A stretch of DNA of 64,000 nucleotides from Rallus limicola (taxonomy: Eukaryota > Chordata > Aves > Gruiformes > Rallidae), in contig JAKCOZ010000014.1 of the NCBI GenBank assembly GCA_022605955.1, positions 15,568,001 to 15,632,000 of the forward strand. The letters are read 5' to 3'. The notes beneath the pieces are model-generated. The model had not been told where the DNA came from, made no database searches, and worked only from the letters and a program-made list of their open reading frames with translations. The translations under genes and the position numbers were made by a program. Positions 49,373-59,149 of the stretch are shown piece after piece (position 1 is the first letter of the stretch; the number at the start of each line of letters is the position of its first letter).

Positions 49373-50120
49373 CAATGTTTGAAAGACAGGAAGCAAAAGA
49401 GAAGCACAGGCCAAATGAATCAAGTCCCTACCCAGGCTGCAGTCTCTCCAATGTAGGATGTATATTACAGTGGAATTTATCGGCCAAACTAACATTGTCC
49501 AGCAGACCAACTAATAAAGTATGAACATGTTTCTCAAGGGCCTTCAAAGTTAAGCATTAACAGGTGAAGACAAGAGAATAATAAGACAGCAGATATGTTA
49601 TTTCTAGTCAATCGAAAGAGACAAAGACAGCACTCCATCTGCTTAGCTACAATCCATGTTGCATTTCCTATGACAAGCCAAAAGTCTTACGCTGAGTCTT
49701 ACTGGGAATGGTACCCCATCATGGCAATCTACCAAGATGAGAACTGTTTAACTCCCTTTCATTATTAGAATTATTCTGCATCTGTTTTCTGCGTGATTTA
49801 AAATGTAGGTGAAATGATCATTAAAAGAAAACAAGTTTCACAAAATAAAATGTGTCAATAAAAAGATCACCTACAGCCATCAGCTCTTCATTAGGGGACA
49901 CTTTCAGAGCTTGCCTTCATAGACTGTTGGGAATGAAGCCTGCCAGGACACCAGCCCAAAGAACACTATGGCCCTGTGCTAGTGAGGCTAACACAACCTT
50001 CGGGTTCTAAAGGAAGGCTCAGGAAAAGCTTGCCTAGTAGGTGGCAGGGAAGATGGCTATCTACATCTACTAGCAGCATGACTACACAGAACAGGGGATA
50101 TAGATAGTGGCAACAACTGC
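49373..50120. other. Non-coding interval, no gene recognised
   Basis: Plain sequence with A-rich patches (about 49800-49870). No repeat named. It adjoins an unexplained minus-strand ORF. Confidence 0.5.
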
Positions 50121-50126
50121 CCCTCT

Positions 50127-50330
50127 CTAGATGCCAAGTACTTTGAACTGTAGCCCTTTGAAAACTACACCAGAATCAAACACATAGTCCACTGCTGAGG
50201 AGAAAAAAGAAAGGATGCTGCACTCTTGAGGCTCTTCATCATATGCTTGAAGCACCAGAGCCATTGCTTCATAGATGTTACCATAAATGTTGGCAGCCTT
50301 TCTTAAGTCTTCCTTTGTTTCAGTAAACAT
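50127..50330 (-). pseudogene. Unidentified 67-codon ORF, possible gene relic
   Basis: I do not recognise this sequence. The minus-strand ORF has an unusually protein-like composition: charged start (FTETKEDLRKA), alternating hydrophobics (IYGNIYEAMALVLQAYDEEP), and an aromatic/aliphatic end (VDYVFDSGVVFKGLQF). It contrasts with the Ser/Pro/Cys-rich chance ORFs elsewhere. A second minus ORF (50437-50637) lies just upstream in another frame with a stop-rich gap, as in a decayed retrogene or transposon ORF. No poly-A tail or splice sites tie them together. It could still be chance. Confidence 0.25.
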
Positions 50331-52470
50331 TACTTAATACCTAATCACGAACTGCTCCTCAAGATATTTTAATTCTGAGCAGGTTGAACAAAAATCCATG
50401 GCCTTCTGTTGACAGAAACGTCATTGCTGCGTTTTGTCAGCACAGGAACCCTACTGAGCAGCAAGTCTGATCATCCACACGCCTGCAACCAGAGAGAAGG
50501 GACATGTCACGCTTGCCAGAAATATGCTGGTCTATAAGCATCATGCCACAGCAACAATTGAAAAAGCCATGATCAATGTCCTCCCTACAAACAAGGCAAT
50601 TCAGAAATGTCACTTCTGTTGTCACAGTTGATGTCACTGAAGTGTCACTTGGAGTTTAGATGAGCTTAATCAAGCCAATTATAGAGTACTTATAGTATAT
50701 AATAGGGTCTTGGATTTGACTTTTTATATTAAAATCTACATATTCCTAGATGCTTTATGAATTTAAAATGGTTCAAAGTTCAATTCCAACAGAACAAGAA
50801 GTCTGCAAGACACTGAGGAATAACCCTTCTGCTGTTCAAGCAGAAAGGGATGCGTTGCCCTCCCAGCTGCAATGAGCTTTTGCCACAGCTTTGGGCAGGC
50901 AGTCAACATGAATGCAAGACCTGAATCCCCTCTCACCAAGCACTGGCCACTGTCAATCTCAAAGGATCAGGCTCTATTGCTTTGTTCTGTAGGTAACCCA
51001 GGGTCATAGATGAAGCAATGCAGATGCATTGAGATCTTGGGTCTGCAGACACCTCCTTCACTTGAGAGGTAACCCAACTCCTGGTTTGGCCATGCAACCA
51101 GGTTGGTTGCATGCTATGGTCCCACTCTTCATCCAGTGCTGGGGATGAGGTTTACCTGAAAACCTGCGTATTGCCCCTCCAGACAGAGTCAGAGGTACTT
51201 CAACACTCAAACTCATCTGCTGCAGAAGCAAAACTGGGCAGAAATTTGTTTTGTGACATCTATTTTCTCCTTTCTTTAGTACAGAGGCTAATGAAGAGCT
51301 TCACACACACATAACTGTCATGCACTGCGGTTTAATCTCCCTATGCAGCATTCATGGTCTAAACACACAGTGAAGATATATCGAGTCTCACAGGTATAAA
51401 GCACTGGGGCAAAAAACAAGCAGAAAGGAGAGGCAGCCATGTTATTTCCTCAAGGAAGAAAACCATACCTTTGGGATAACTGGTGTCCTTGAGGGAAGGT
51501 CAAAGAAAGGTGTCAGGAAAGCAACTTTGCCTTTTAATAAAACACATTTAGTAAATGCAGACATGCCAGGCAAGTCTGTACAGTTACGTTTCCATAACTC
51601 CTTCAACCCTGTCCCATTAGAGTGCCAAGAGCAGAGTTCTTGAAAGGGATAGAGACAAGGGGCTCTACCCAAAGCACTATTCCCAGCCCTCTACCACGCA
51701 TAGCCCAGCACTCACCTCTCCAGCAAAGGTTGCATGCCATGGCCAATATAGGGTCCTCACCCCCAAATTCCTTCAGGTCAGGCCACTTACACACAGCCAT
51801 CACTTTCAAACCCCATTCAGCAACAAACAGGCACCATGCATGGAGGGAGACATTCACCATTTCAGCAAGGAAGAAAATACCCCTCTATGTTGGCAGTCTG
51901 CAATATTTGCAGCAGTCCTCAGGGAGGTGAATGAATGGGTTGTCTGTGGATAAAGTGGAAAAGGGTGTATGATACAGACATTTATCATGCGCACATTTAT
52001 AAGCCATGTGTGGTTTATAGCATAATTAATCAGTAGTTGTCTCCTATTCCGTACACAAATGCAGCCTCCTGTCTTTCCAGGCACATTCGATAAATAACTA
52101 ATTTATATCCTTCTGCTATCCAAATCATCTTCTCCCTGATGGAATATTCTGGGAGAAGTAATTCAAATCCCTGCACAGGGAAACTCAGGAAGGGCACCGA
52201 AGGGCTGTCCCTGCTCATCCTTGGTACCTGCGTGTTGAATCCCCGCAGGATTCCCTGCCACACACACAAAGCCACACAGAAATACACATATGATCGTGTA
52301 CATCTGACTCAAACAAAAGAGAAAGATGGGGAAAATCACACCCTCAGAGAACCGCCACTGCTTTTCAGCTCTCACCACCAATGCCGCATCATTTTGTACC
52401 TGGTCCTGACTCTTTAAGAGTATGAAGCCAGAGTCACAGACCAAGGAAGAACAAGCCCTCCTTTTGAGGT
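50331..52470. other. Non-coding interval, no gene recognised
   Basis: It contains the hairpin at 51091-51113 and a strong minus-strand splice-donor consensus at 51714-51715 (gagag|GTGAGT) inside an 85-codon minus ORF (51603-51860). The donor has no partner that I can support. Possibly part of a minus-strand non-coding transcript or of an old transposon. Confidence 0.4.
51091..51113. other. Short perfect hairpin
   Basis: CATGCAACC at 51091-51099 and GGTTGCATG at 51105-51113 are perfect reverse complements with a 5-base loop. No run of T follows. Probably incidental, but clearly present. Confidence 0.7.
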
Positions 52471-52864
52471 AAGTCAATCAGAAATCAGGAGACACAGAAA
52501 CATTATTTATAAAGAGTAAATACATTACTTAGATTGGATGACTTTTTTCCCCTGCAAATAATCTCACTTGTGTCACATACAGGAAAAAGTAGTATTCAGT
52601 TCAATGCAGGTCCTCTCTTTGTAATTACAACTTGCCACATTTTCACAATTTCTTACTCTGTATTTACTATTCTGTTTTGCTGCTGTACAGAGTTTCCTCT
52701 ACTGCAATCAGCGTGGGTGTCTGGAGTGTGAGCTGTTAGATTCCTGCTCCTCCCCTCACATCAACATGCTGGAGGTTATAAGCAGATATGGTAAGGATCC
52801 TGGTTAGAGGTTTACAACATCTCCCACAAAAACATAACAGAGTCCCTAGAAAGAAGGCTTCCTG

Positions 52865-52887
52865 CACACACACACACACACACACAC
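52865..52887 (+). repeat. (CA)11 microsatellite
   Basis: About eleven perfect CA units, followed by CCACCC. The opposite strand yields Val-Cys-rich chance ORFs. Confidence 0.95.
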
Positions 52888-53944
52888 CCACCCAGTTAAC
52901 AGAAAGTTCAAGGAACATGTACAATACAATTTAATGGGAATAAGTTTTTTTAAATCGTGCAAATTTATTTCTGGCTTTGTAAGCCCTCTATAAGCACGAC
53001 ACAATGAAGTGAAGCATCCACTGAAACAACATTCTTTAAAATTCAATTAGAGGGTAACTCAATGGAGTGGAAAGAAAGCAAAGAATGTGTGTCAGGCAAC
53101 AGTGCTACAGCAACCTAAAGAAAAGGGAAAAAAATATTCCTCACATTTTGGACATACCCTTTTCCTCAGCCTGTAAATAAAAAGGAGAACAGAGATAAAG
53201 GAAAAGATCCATATATTTGTTTTATATATCGCTCTTTGTGAATCCATAATTGATCCTGTTTAGCCAAGAATCACTTAAAGGTTAACTTTTAAAAAAATAA
53301 TTAAGACTGCTCAGACAGTATTACAGTGCTGTATTTTCAGAAGAGGTCAAATCACAGCTTGTCATATAAAGCAGCCCTTCTACTTTGTTCCCTTCTCATG
53401 GATGCCTCACAAAGCATTTCCGTTTTACCTAAGGGCGCTTCCAAAGTTTGGATAAAAAGGAATCCCGGAATTGTTCTTATTTAGAAGGCATTAAACACAC
53501 TCAGCAACATAGGATAAAAATTTGCCTTTTTTTTTAAGGAGCCTTAAGGAGGAGCGATACCTGTGGTTCATGTATTTCTGTGCGTATTTTATCTGCAAAA
53601 TACCAGCACATAGGCATTCCTCAGAGAGCCTATGTGAATTTTATCACAGGATCATCTCTAATCCCTCCAACATTTCATCTTTGCTTTCAGCAGCTAATGA
53701 GTTAAAGATGATAAATACCATTAACAAAGGAAAGAGGATCTTTCCTTTGTTTCTCAAAGAATGCGGAAGCCTGACTTCTAGCAATGTTATTTTTATATTG
53801 AGCAAAGTTCCCTAAGTGGACAATTTTGCTTCTGGCATTGTTTATTGTTGTAACTTAAAAAAGGGTTTGATCATCCAGAGGAAAACTGTAGTATAAAGAG
53901 TCATTAAAATTACTGTTTCCTGTTACTGATTTTACCTGCGTGTG

Positions 53945-53969
53945 TTATTTTCCCCTTATGGGAAAATAA
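53945..53969. other. Perfect 10-bp stem hairpin
   Basis: TTATTTTCCC (53945-53954) and GGGAAAATAA (53960-53969) are perfect reverse complements around a 5-base loop (cttat). It lies in AT-rich, repeat-free DNA. Possible readings include a cruciform or paired transcription-factor site. Confidence 0.75.
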
Positions 53970-54289
53970 GGGTAAAATGTACATTAAGATGTACACTGAC
54001 ACCACAAAAGTCTGTCTTCAATTCACAGAGGAACTCTTACCAGGGCAAAGAAGAAGATATTTATATATCTATCTATATAAAAATCTCAAACATAACCAGT
54101 CATTACATTTGAAACTACCAAATATTATGCACTTGAACCGGTTGTGGATATAAAATTTGCCACTGATAATCCAGAAGGGGCCCAAATAAGCAACCGATGC
54201 TACAAACAAAAAACCGGTTTCATTGTTTGCCAAAACAAAACCAGCAAACAATAGGTAAACCACAAAACATGTAGTTCTGTCCTACAATC

Positions 54290-54905
54290 TCTCCTTATGC
54301 TAATTAACATTTAGGTCTTCAATTAATTTTGAAGGGTTTCTTTTTCAGAGCCAGGGGGGAAAAAAATCATTCAGCGCTCACTAACAGCAATCCGCTTTTT
54401 TACACACTGATTTAATGAAAAAAAGGGCTGAATAATACAAATATTGTATAAATACATCACAGAATTTACCAAACAGACTGTAAGCTAGCAAAATATCGAT
54501 AAAAACATTGACTCAAGCATCTGATTAAAAAACACACAGTATTTTATTGTTCTTTTGAACCTGGCAGTTAAGAACCTTATTGACCTCTTCTGTAATGAGG
54601 AGGCAAATGTTCTGTGTTATTCAGCAAACAAAATTACCATAAGTAATAAACAGCAAGTTTTACTGAGAAAAATGGCTCGGTTTTGTCTTGTTTTTTTTTA
54701 AAGTTACATGCATTTAATTACTTGTTTTAGATGCTTTGTAAAATCTGCATATTTATGTTTGAAGCCGAACAGATACTAGCATTATACAGCAATTCTACAA
54801 CACGACAAGAGGATCGAGCATTTTGTTTTAATATATTAAAGACAATTATCTGTAAATATAGTAGTACATCTAATAAAAGAGAAAACTGAAGCTTTATGTA
54901 AAGGT
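54290..54905. promoter_or_regulatory. Candidate conserved non-coding block, very AT-rich
   Basis: A 600-base AT-rich repeat-free block with 'atgctaattaacatttagg' (about 54297), 'gtcttcaattaattttgaag' (about 54313), 'gcaaaatatcgataaaaac' (about 54488), 'gcatttaattacttg' (about 54710) and 'acaattatctgtaaatat' (about 54842). CpGs survive at isolated sites (tatcgat, cgacaag, gatcgagc). No ORF of note. The texture is like a deeply conserved enhancer. Conservation was not tested. Confidence 0.4.
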
Positions 54906-56110
54906 GTGGGTTTGCTTCTAAGTTCGTTGGGGTTTGTTTATTCCAAGTTTTACATCCAATTCTTTAATTGTTCCATTTCTGCCTTTTGGATTTGGACACT
55001 ATTAGAGGAAAAAAACACCTCAAAAACCATTTGAGGAAAAAATGTTATAAATATTTATGCTTTTAAAATATGCCAGGTTCTCGAGTTATTAACACATCCA
55101 TTCACACCCCAGTTTCCTACTGGTCTGGTAGCAACCCCCCAGTACCATTTTACGTGAATGTCAGTGTGTGTACCCAAGGACAGACAAGTGATGCACAGCA
55201 TCTCAGCATACAGGAAGAAGAAAGCAGTATGGCAAAGGGGTTTTAAGTGCACAGTAAGCCTGAGACAAATTTTCTTTTAAGTTTTCAGTGAATTTATGGG
55301 GAGAGTAAGGTTCATCCATCCTTCTTACTCCAAAGGCTGCTTGCTGAGACCCCACAAACCAGCTTATGCAGTGCTTCTGAAAACAATCCCCTGTTCACAC
55401 CTCTGCTGTTTCTTTATACCTTATGTATCCTTATCTTTCTGCAAACACAGATGCGACCTGATCCTCAGCTGAGGGTATTACTGTAGGATATACAGTAGAG
55501 AATATGCTTCCCTGCATCATACGGTATTCCTCTCAGTGAGAGACTAATGGTCATTTGCATACACAGTAATGAAAGAATGAAAGACATGGAGAAATAACTG
55601 CTTCGTCTGTGCCTTCCTGAGGATTTCCATCACCTTTCAGCATGTTCCTCAACTTTTAAATATAACATGCAGCCGGGGAAAACAGCCGAAAATGATCTGG
55701 ACCCGACACCAGGATTTCCCACCCCCTGCATGTGTGACAGGCTAGCAGAAGCGCATACCTCTACATTTAAACGTGTACAGCGCGACTCGATTGCTACAGA
55801 AGTGCACACAAGGACAGACGTTCACATCCCACATGTGAAGGCAAGCCTAGAGCTCTGTGATGCAAACACATCTAATACAATACTTATCAAAGAGCTTTTT
55901 TTCCCCCCCCGTACCATATGCCCACCAGTATTTTATCACTACCTTTGCAGGGCAGTCTCCAATTAAAGAAATAGCAATAAAAAAAGGAAATATTAAGTCC
56001 TTTCAGTATACCCCACCCTCTCCAAGTCAAATGCTGACAGCTATAGAAAGAATGCACAGCACTGTCTATTCAGAGGCAGCGCTGTGAACATATTCAATTA
56101 AAACTGAGAA
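54906..56110. other. Non-coding interval, no gene recognised
   Basis: AT-rich sequence with short ORFs (99 codons at 55667-55966). If a minus-strand transcript starts near 56.2-56.7 kb, this would be the beginning of its first intron. Confidence 0.4.
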
Positions 56111-56120
56111 GTGCAATCTC

Positions 56121-56131
56121 GGGGGGGGGGG
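56121..56131 (+). repeat. G11 homopolymer
   Basis: Eleven consecutive G, followed by AAGGGG. Homopolymer at the left edge of the CpG-rich patch. Confidence 0.9.
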
Positions 56132-56154
56132 AAGGGGATACAGCAACTACATTT

Positions 56155-56660
56155 CCCACCGGCGGCCAGAGCTCACCTCAAGCGATATGCCACACGCTCC
56201 CTGCCAGTGGAAATATTTCGTCCTTCCCACGCAAAAGAAGAAGATAAGTATCTGCGGCTACGAGGAAGAGGAGGAGGAGGAGGAAAACGCTTACCTTGGA
56301 ATTTCTTTCGCTGAAGAAATTATATTTCAACAAAAGAGCCCTGGCTCCACCACCTCGAGCAGAAAGCGCGCCTGAGAAGGCATCGCTGCGAGCCGGCAGG
56401 CAGCGCGGAGGCAGGGGCGACGCTGCTCGCGCCCCTTTTTTTCCCCGGCAGCAGGCATGACAATGCGCGAACACCCCCTCCGCATCGCAGCAGGCAACTG
56501 TAGCCAGGAGACAGAGGTGCTTAAATTAGAAAACCGCTGCCAGAGGAAATAAACGGGAACCACAGCGACCCCCTCGACCCCAGTAGCTATCAAATCCGGG
56601 AAGATATAGTGCACATCTGTTTTACGAGGCCCCCAGGGAGCTCCAACTCCAGCTACTTAC
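56155..56660 (-). promoter_or_regulatory. CpG-island-like patch, candidate minus-strand promoter/first exons
   Basis: About 28 CpGs fall within roughly 330 bases (56155-56480), the densest CpG concentration in the window. On the minus strand there are three strong 5' splice-site consensus sequences. GT lies at 56175-56176 (cttgag|GTGAGC), at 56293-56294 (tccaag|GTAAGC) and at 56659-56660 (acagg|GTAAGTA). Such clusters mark alternative first exons or alternative donors at vertebrate CpG promoters. The transcript would run leftward. The minus ORFs here (98 codons at 56178-56474, 95 at 56327-56614) are Ala/Arg/Leu-rich and more likely 5' untranslated sequence. The gene is not identified. Confidence 0.45.
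56262..56284 (+). repeat. Short (GAG/GGA)n purine tract
   Basis: About seven imperfect GGA triplets inside the CpG-rich patch. The minus strand gives a poly-Leu stretch in the chance ORF. Confidence 0.85.
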
Positions 56661-56684
56661 CCTGTCTGCATTATTAATAGATGT

Positions 56685-56698
56685 TAATGGCGCCATTA
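56685..56698. promoter_or_regulatory. Perfect 14-bp palindrome TAATGGCGCCATTA
   Basis: Two inverted homeodomain TAAT cores flank GGCGCC. The palindrome lies 24 bases from the minus-strand splice donor at 56659-56660 and about 25 bases from the minus-strand TATA-like ATTATAAAG at 56721-56729. It could be a dimeric homeodomain site in the core promoter. Confidence 0.5.
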
Positions 56699-56745
56699 TA
56701 TCGGAAAGAAGCCTCTTCCTCTTTATAATATGGAAATTCCAAGGT

Positions 56746-56789
56746 GGTTTTTCTTTTTTTTTAAAGAAAAAAAAAAAAAGGAAAAAACC
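56746..56789. repeat. Imperfect A/T inverted repeat
   Basis: GGTTTTTC followed by a T run (56746-56762) mirrors an A run followed by GGAAAAAACC (to 56789), with AAAG between. A near-palindromic homopolymer structure just upstream of the candidate minus-strand promoter. Confidence 0.65.
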
Positions 56790-57015
56790 CTACACACAGT
56801 GAGGCAGCAAACAGCTTCTCAGTCCTGCTAACTGCAGAACTGCACCTCCCCTCCACCCTGCCTTCCTTCCCCAGCCACCCTCAATATACTGATTTGGTAG
56901 ACAAAATCAATTCAAGGCGGTAAACAACTGCAATAAAGCAAACGGGCAGACAAAGACTTCCTGCCATAACGCGGTTCCTTAATACACAATTTTCTTTTTA
57001 ATAAGGTTTGCAAAA
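56790..57015. other. Plain non-coding sequence
   Basis: Nothing recognised apart from AT-rich stretches leading into the next candidate block. Confidence 0.4.
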
Positions 57016-57019
57016 AGAA

Positions 57020-58345
57020 AAAGAAATGGGCTGGAGCATATAACGTATATTTTAATGTAAATGATGCAGAGTAAAGAACGGAATAAACCCAGGCGGTTTG
57101 GTTGTTGCTTGCCTATCTAAATACATAGGTTTATTTCTCCAGCACAAGTCATCTGTCACCTCAAAAAGTATTATTTAGACTGACTCGATGACAAAGTATC
57201 CTCTGTCAAGCCTTTGATTTAGTTGATGAATAAAGGAATGTGATCCTAAAGTATCCCTAGGCTGTGTTTTTGTTAATGCATGGATTTCCTCCGGGTCCAT
57301 TCATCCTCAAGGTAGGTGTACTGCAGTCATGCACCAAAGTGTCAAAAGACCTTCCACAAAAGATATTGACCTATTTTAATCTGATCCATGTATAAACGCA
57401 ATGGAGCCTACCACTGGGAATAAAGTGAACCAAAGATGTATTTTTAACCCCTTTATAGCACCGTAAGCAGGAGGAACAAATTCTCACTGAGGACAAATGC
57501 ACCCTGAAAAGACTGTATGAGAATGTGGTTTGCTTTAACTGGATCTCTTCCAGCGATGTTGAGAGTCATGCGAAACGCTACCGCTTACTCAAAGAACCAG
57601 GCGCATCTTCTCTGCAGTTTGGTATTGCTGTCGGATGATTCTGAATAGCTTTTTAGAAGAAATAAATTTAAAGAAAAAAAATTAAAACAAATCAGGAGAT
57701 ACAAAAAATGGTAAGGCTTCACCTAGCCAGCTTTGACTCTGCTATATAAGACACTAAATATATTAAGTCAAATAGAAAAACACCGCAAGGGCTCAAACCT
57801 GCAAAGAAAAAAAAAAAAGACCCTATCCTTAAGAATGGCAACACCCCAGCATTAATTGCGTGATGAAATTTTTGCATATGGGGGGTGGAGGGGGAAGGGC
57901 GGGGAGAGCGAACGTGTCAAGAATCACCTTCTCGTGTTGCAGATGCATGCTGCAGCTGTTTGCTGGCTTCCCACAAATGAATGAAAAGTGCTGCTAATTC
58001 TTCCAAGACAAATGTAACCGATTGGCTTTGTTGCTTGCTCGCCTCTGCGGCTTTTGAGACCACGCAAGTACGCTACAGACGCGAAATCACAGGGTCTGGC
58101 TGTATTAACTGAATTACAGACAGCGCTGATGTGATCATCTTCATCTCTCTCTCGCGCTCTCTAATTATTTATCCAGATCAAGCCTGACTGCTGGAAAATT
58201 AGCTCTCTACAGGAGGTAACCGAGCTGAAAGGTTCTTTTTACCAAGAAATGATGGGCTGGCCTCTAGCAGTGCATACGCCAGCGTGTAGTTGTAAGGAAA
58301 TGTCACAAGATGTAAATTTGCAAGTAGATTCCTCTTCCTCCCAGA
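57020..58345. promoter_or_regulatory. Large candidate conserved non-coding block upstream of the CpG patch
   Basis: Over 1.3 kb of repeat-free sequence contains many CpGs isolated in AT-rich DNA and motif clusters. There is 'gactgactcgatgacaaagt' (about 57179), 'ccgattggctttgttgcttg' with CCAAT and SOX-like sites (about 58018), 'ttaactgaattacagacagc' (about 58105) and TAATTA at 58162-58167. It has no long ORF. It would lie upstream of a minus-strand transcript starting in the CpG patch. Called from texture; conservation was not tested. Confidence 0.45.
57880..57904 (+). other. G-quadruplex motif on the plus strand
   Basis: Four G-runs of 6, 5, 3 and 4 bases, with intervening sequences TGGA, AA and C. 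This satisfies the usual G3+N1-7 pattern. It sits inside the candidate regulatory block. Confidence 0.7.
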
Positions 58346-59072
58346 AAAAGAAATAAGACATTTTTAGAAGATATGAAAATATACATGTATTTATGCAGGC
58401 ATGTAAAGTAAGTCACAGTCCAAATTCCTGGCCCTGAACCTAAAATAATTTACTTAAAGTGGGAAGAGGGGAGATGGATATTGGTCACAAGCTCTTTTTG
58501 TTGCCCTGTACGCTCATTCCCACTTGCTTTTCTACAAGCCAGCTCACAGTGTTACACTTACACAAGGATTTTACTTCTTGCCAGCAACTGCAGAGACCAA
58601 GTTTTAGTTCTTGGGGAGGGAGTGTGTGTGTGGGGAAAGACACCAACACTTTAGTCACTTAATCACACCAACCTGCAGCAGAGCAAACAAAGCATAAGAA
58701 AAGATAGATGATAATAGTTTTTAAGCTCAACATACTGCTTTAGTGTGTGGCAAGCTTAAATGCAACTTTGAATGTATTTTTAATTTTTATGTATTACATT
58801 TTTGATGTAAAAAAAAAAAGATTTATTAAACCTGCCAGACAAACAAGGCTAGGTTAAAAGGAATACTTTGAAATTATTTACTGATTAATGAGACCACCGT
58901 TACAAGTAGTTTTTTTATTACTGCATGCATATAGGGATGCACATATTTTAAAGCACTTTTATGCACCTTTAGTGCAATTTTAGTCTCATATAGGCCTGTA
59001 TGAATTTTAGTGCTAAAGAGCTTTAACTCACCATTTGAAACATTAAGCATACAAAACACTGATTTTAAAACA

Positions 59073-59149
59073 ACACATACACACCAACTGTGTATGAACA
59101 CATATACACCAAATTGTGTACATGTGTATGAAACACACATACACCAAAT
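59073..59149 (+). repeat. Degenerate minisatellite of ACACATAyACACCAA units with hairpin
   Basis: Three related units start near 59073, 59098 and 59132 (spacing about 25 and 34 bases). They alternate with TGTGTATGAA. Adjacent CATACACA (59076-59083) and TGTGTATG (59089-59096) are perfect reverse complements with a 5-base loop, so the array can fold into serial hairpins. Confidence 0.7.

Larger units (their letters stand above)
52471..54285. other. Non-coding interval with CA repeat and hairpin
   Basis: It holds the (CA)n tract and the hairpin at 53945-53969. Otherwise AT-rich sequence with short ORFs (97 codons at 53522-53815, no domain). Confidence 0.5.

Noticed and set aside
49078..49510. 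Minus-strand ORFs of 109 and 90 codons
   Set aside because: Lie on a CR1 3' fragment and read element sequence, not a host gene.
57480..57650. Possible coding exon at 57.5 kb
   Set aside because: Frames are short and no domain is visible. Better explained as non-coding regulatory sequence.
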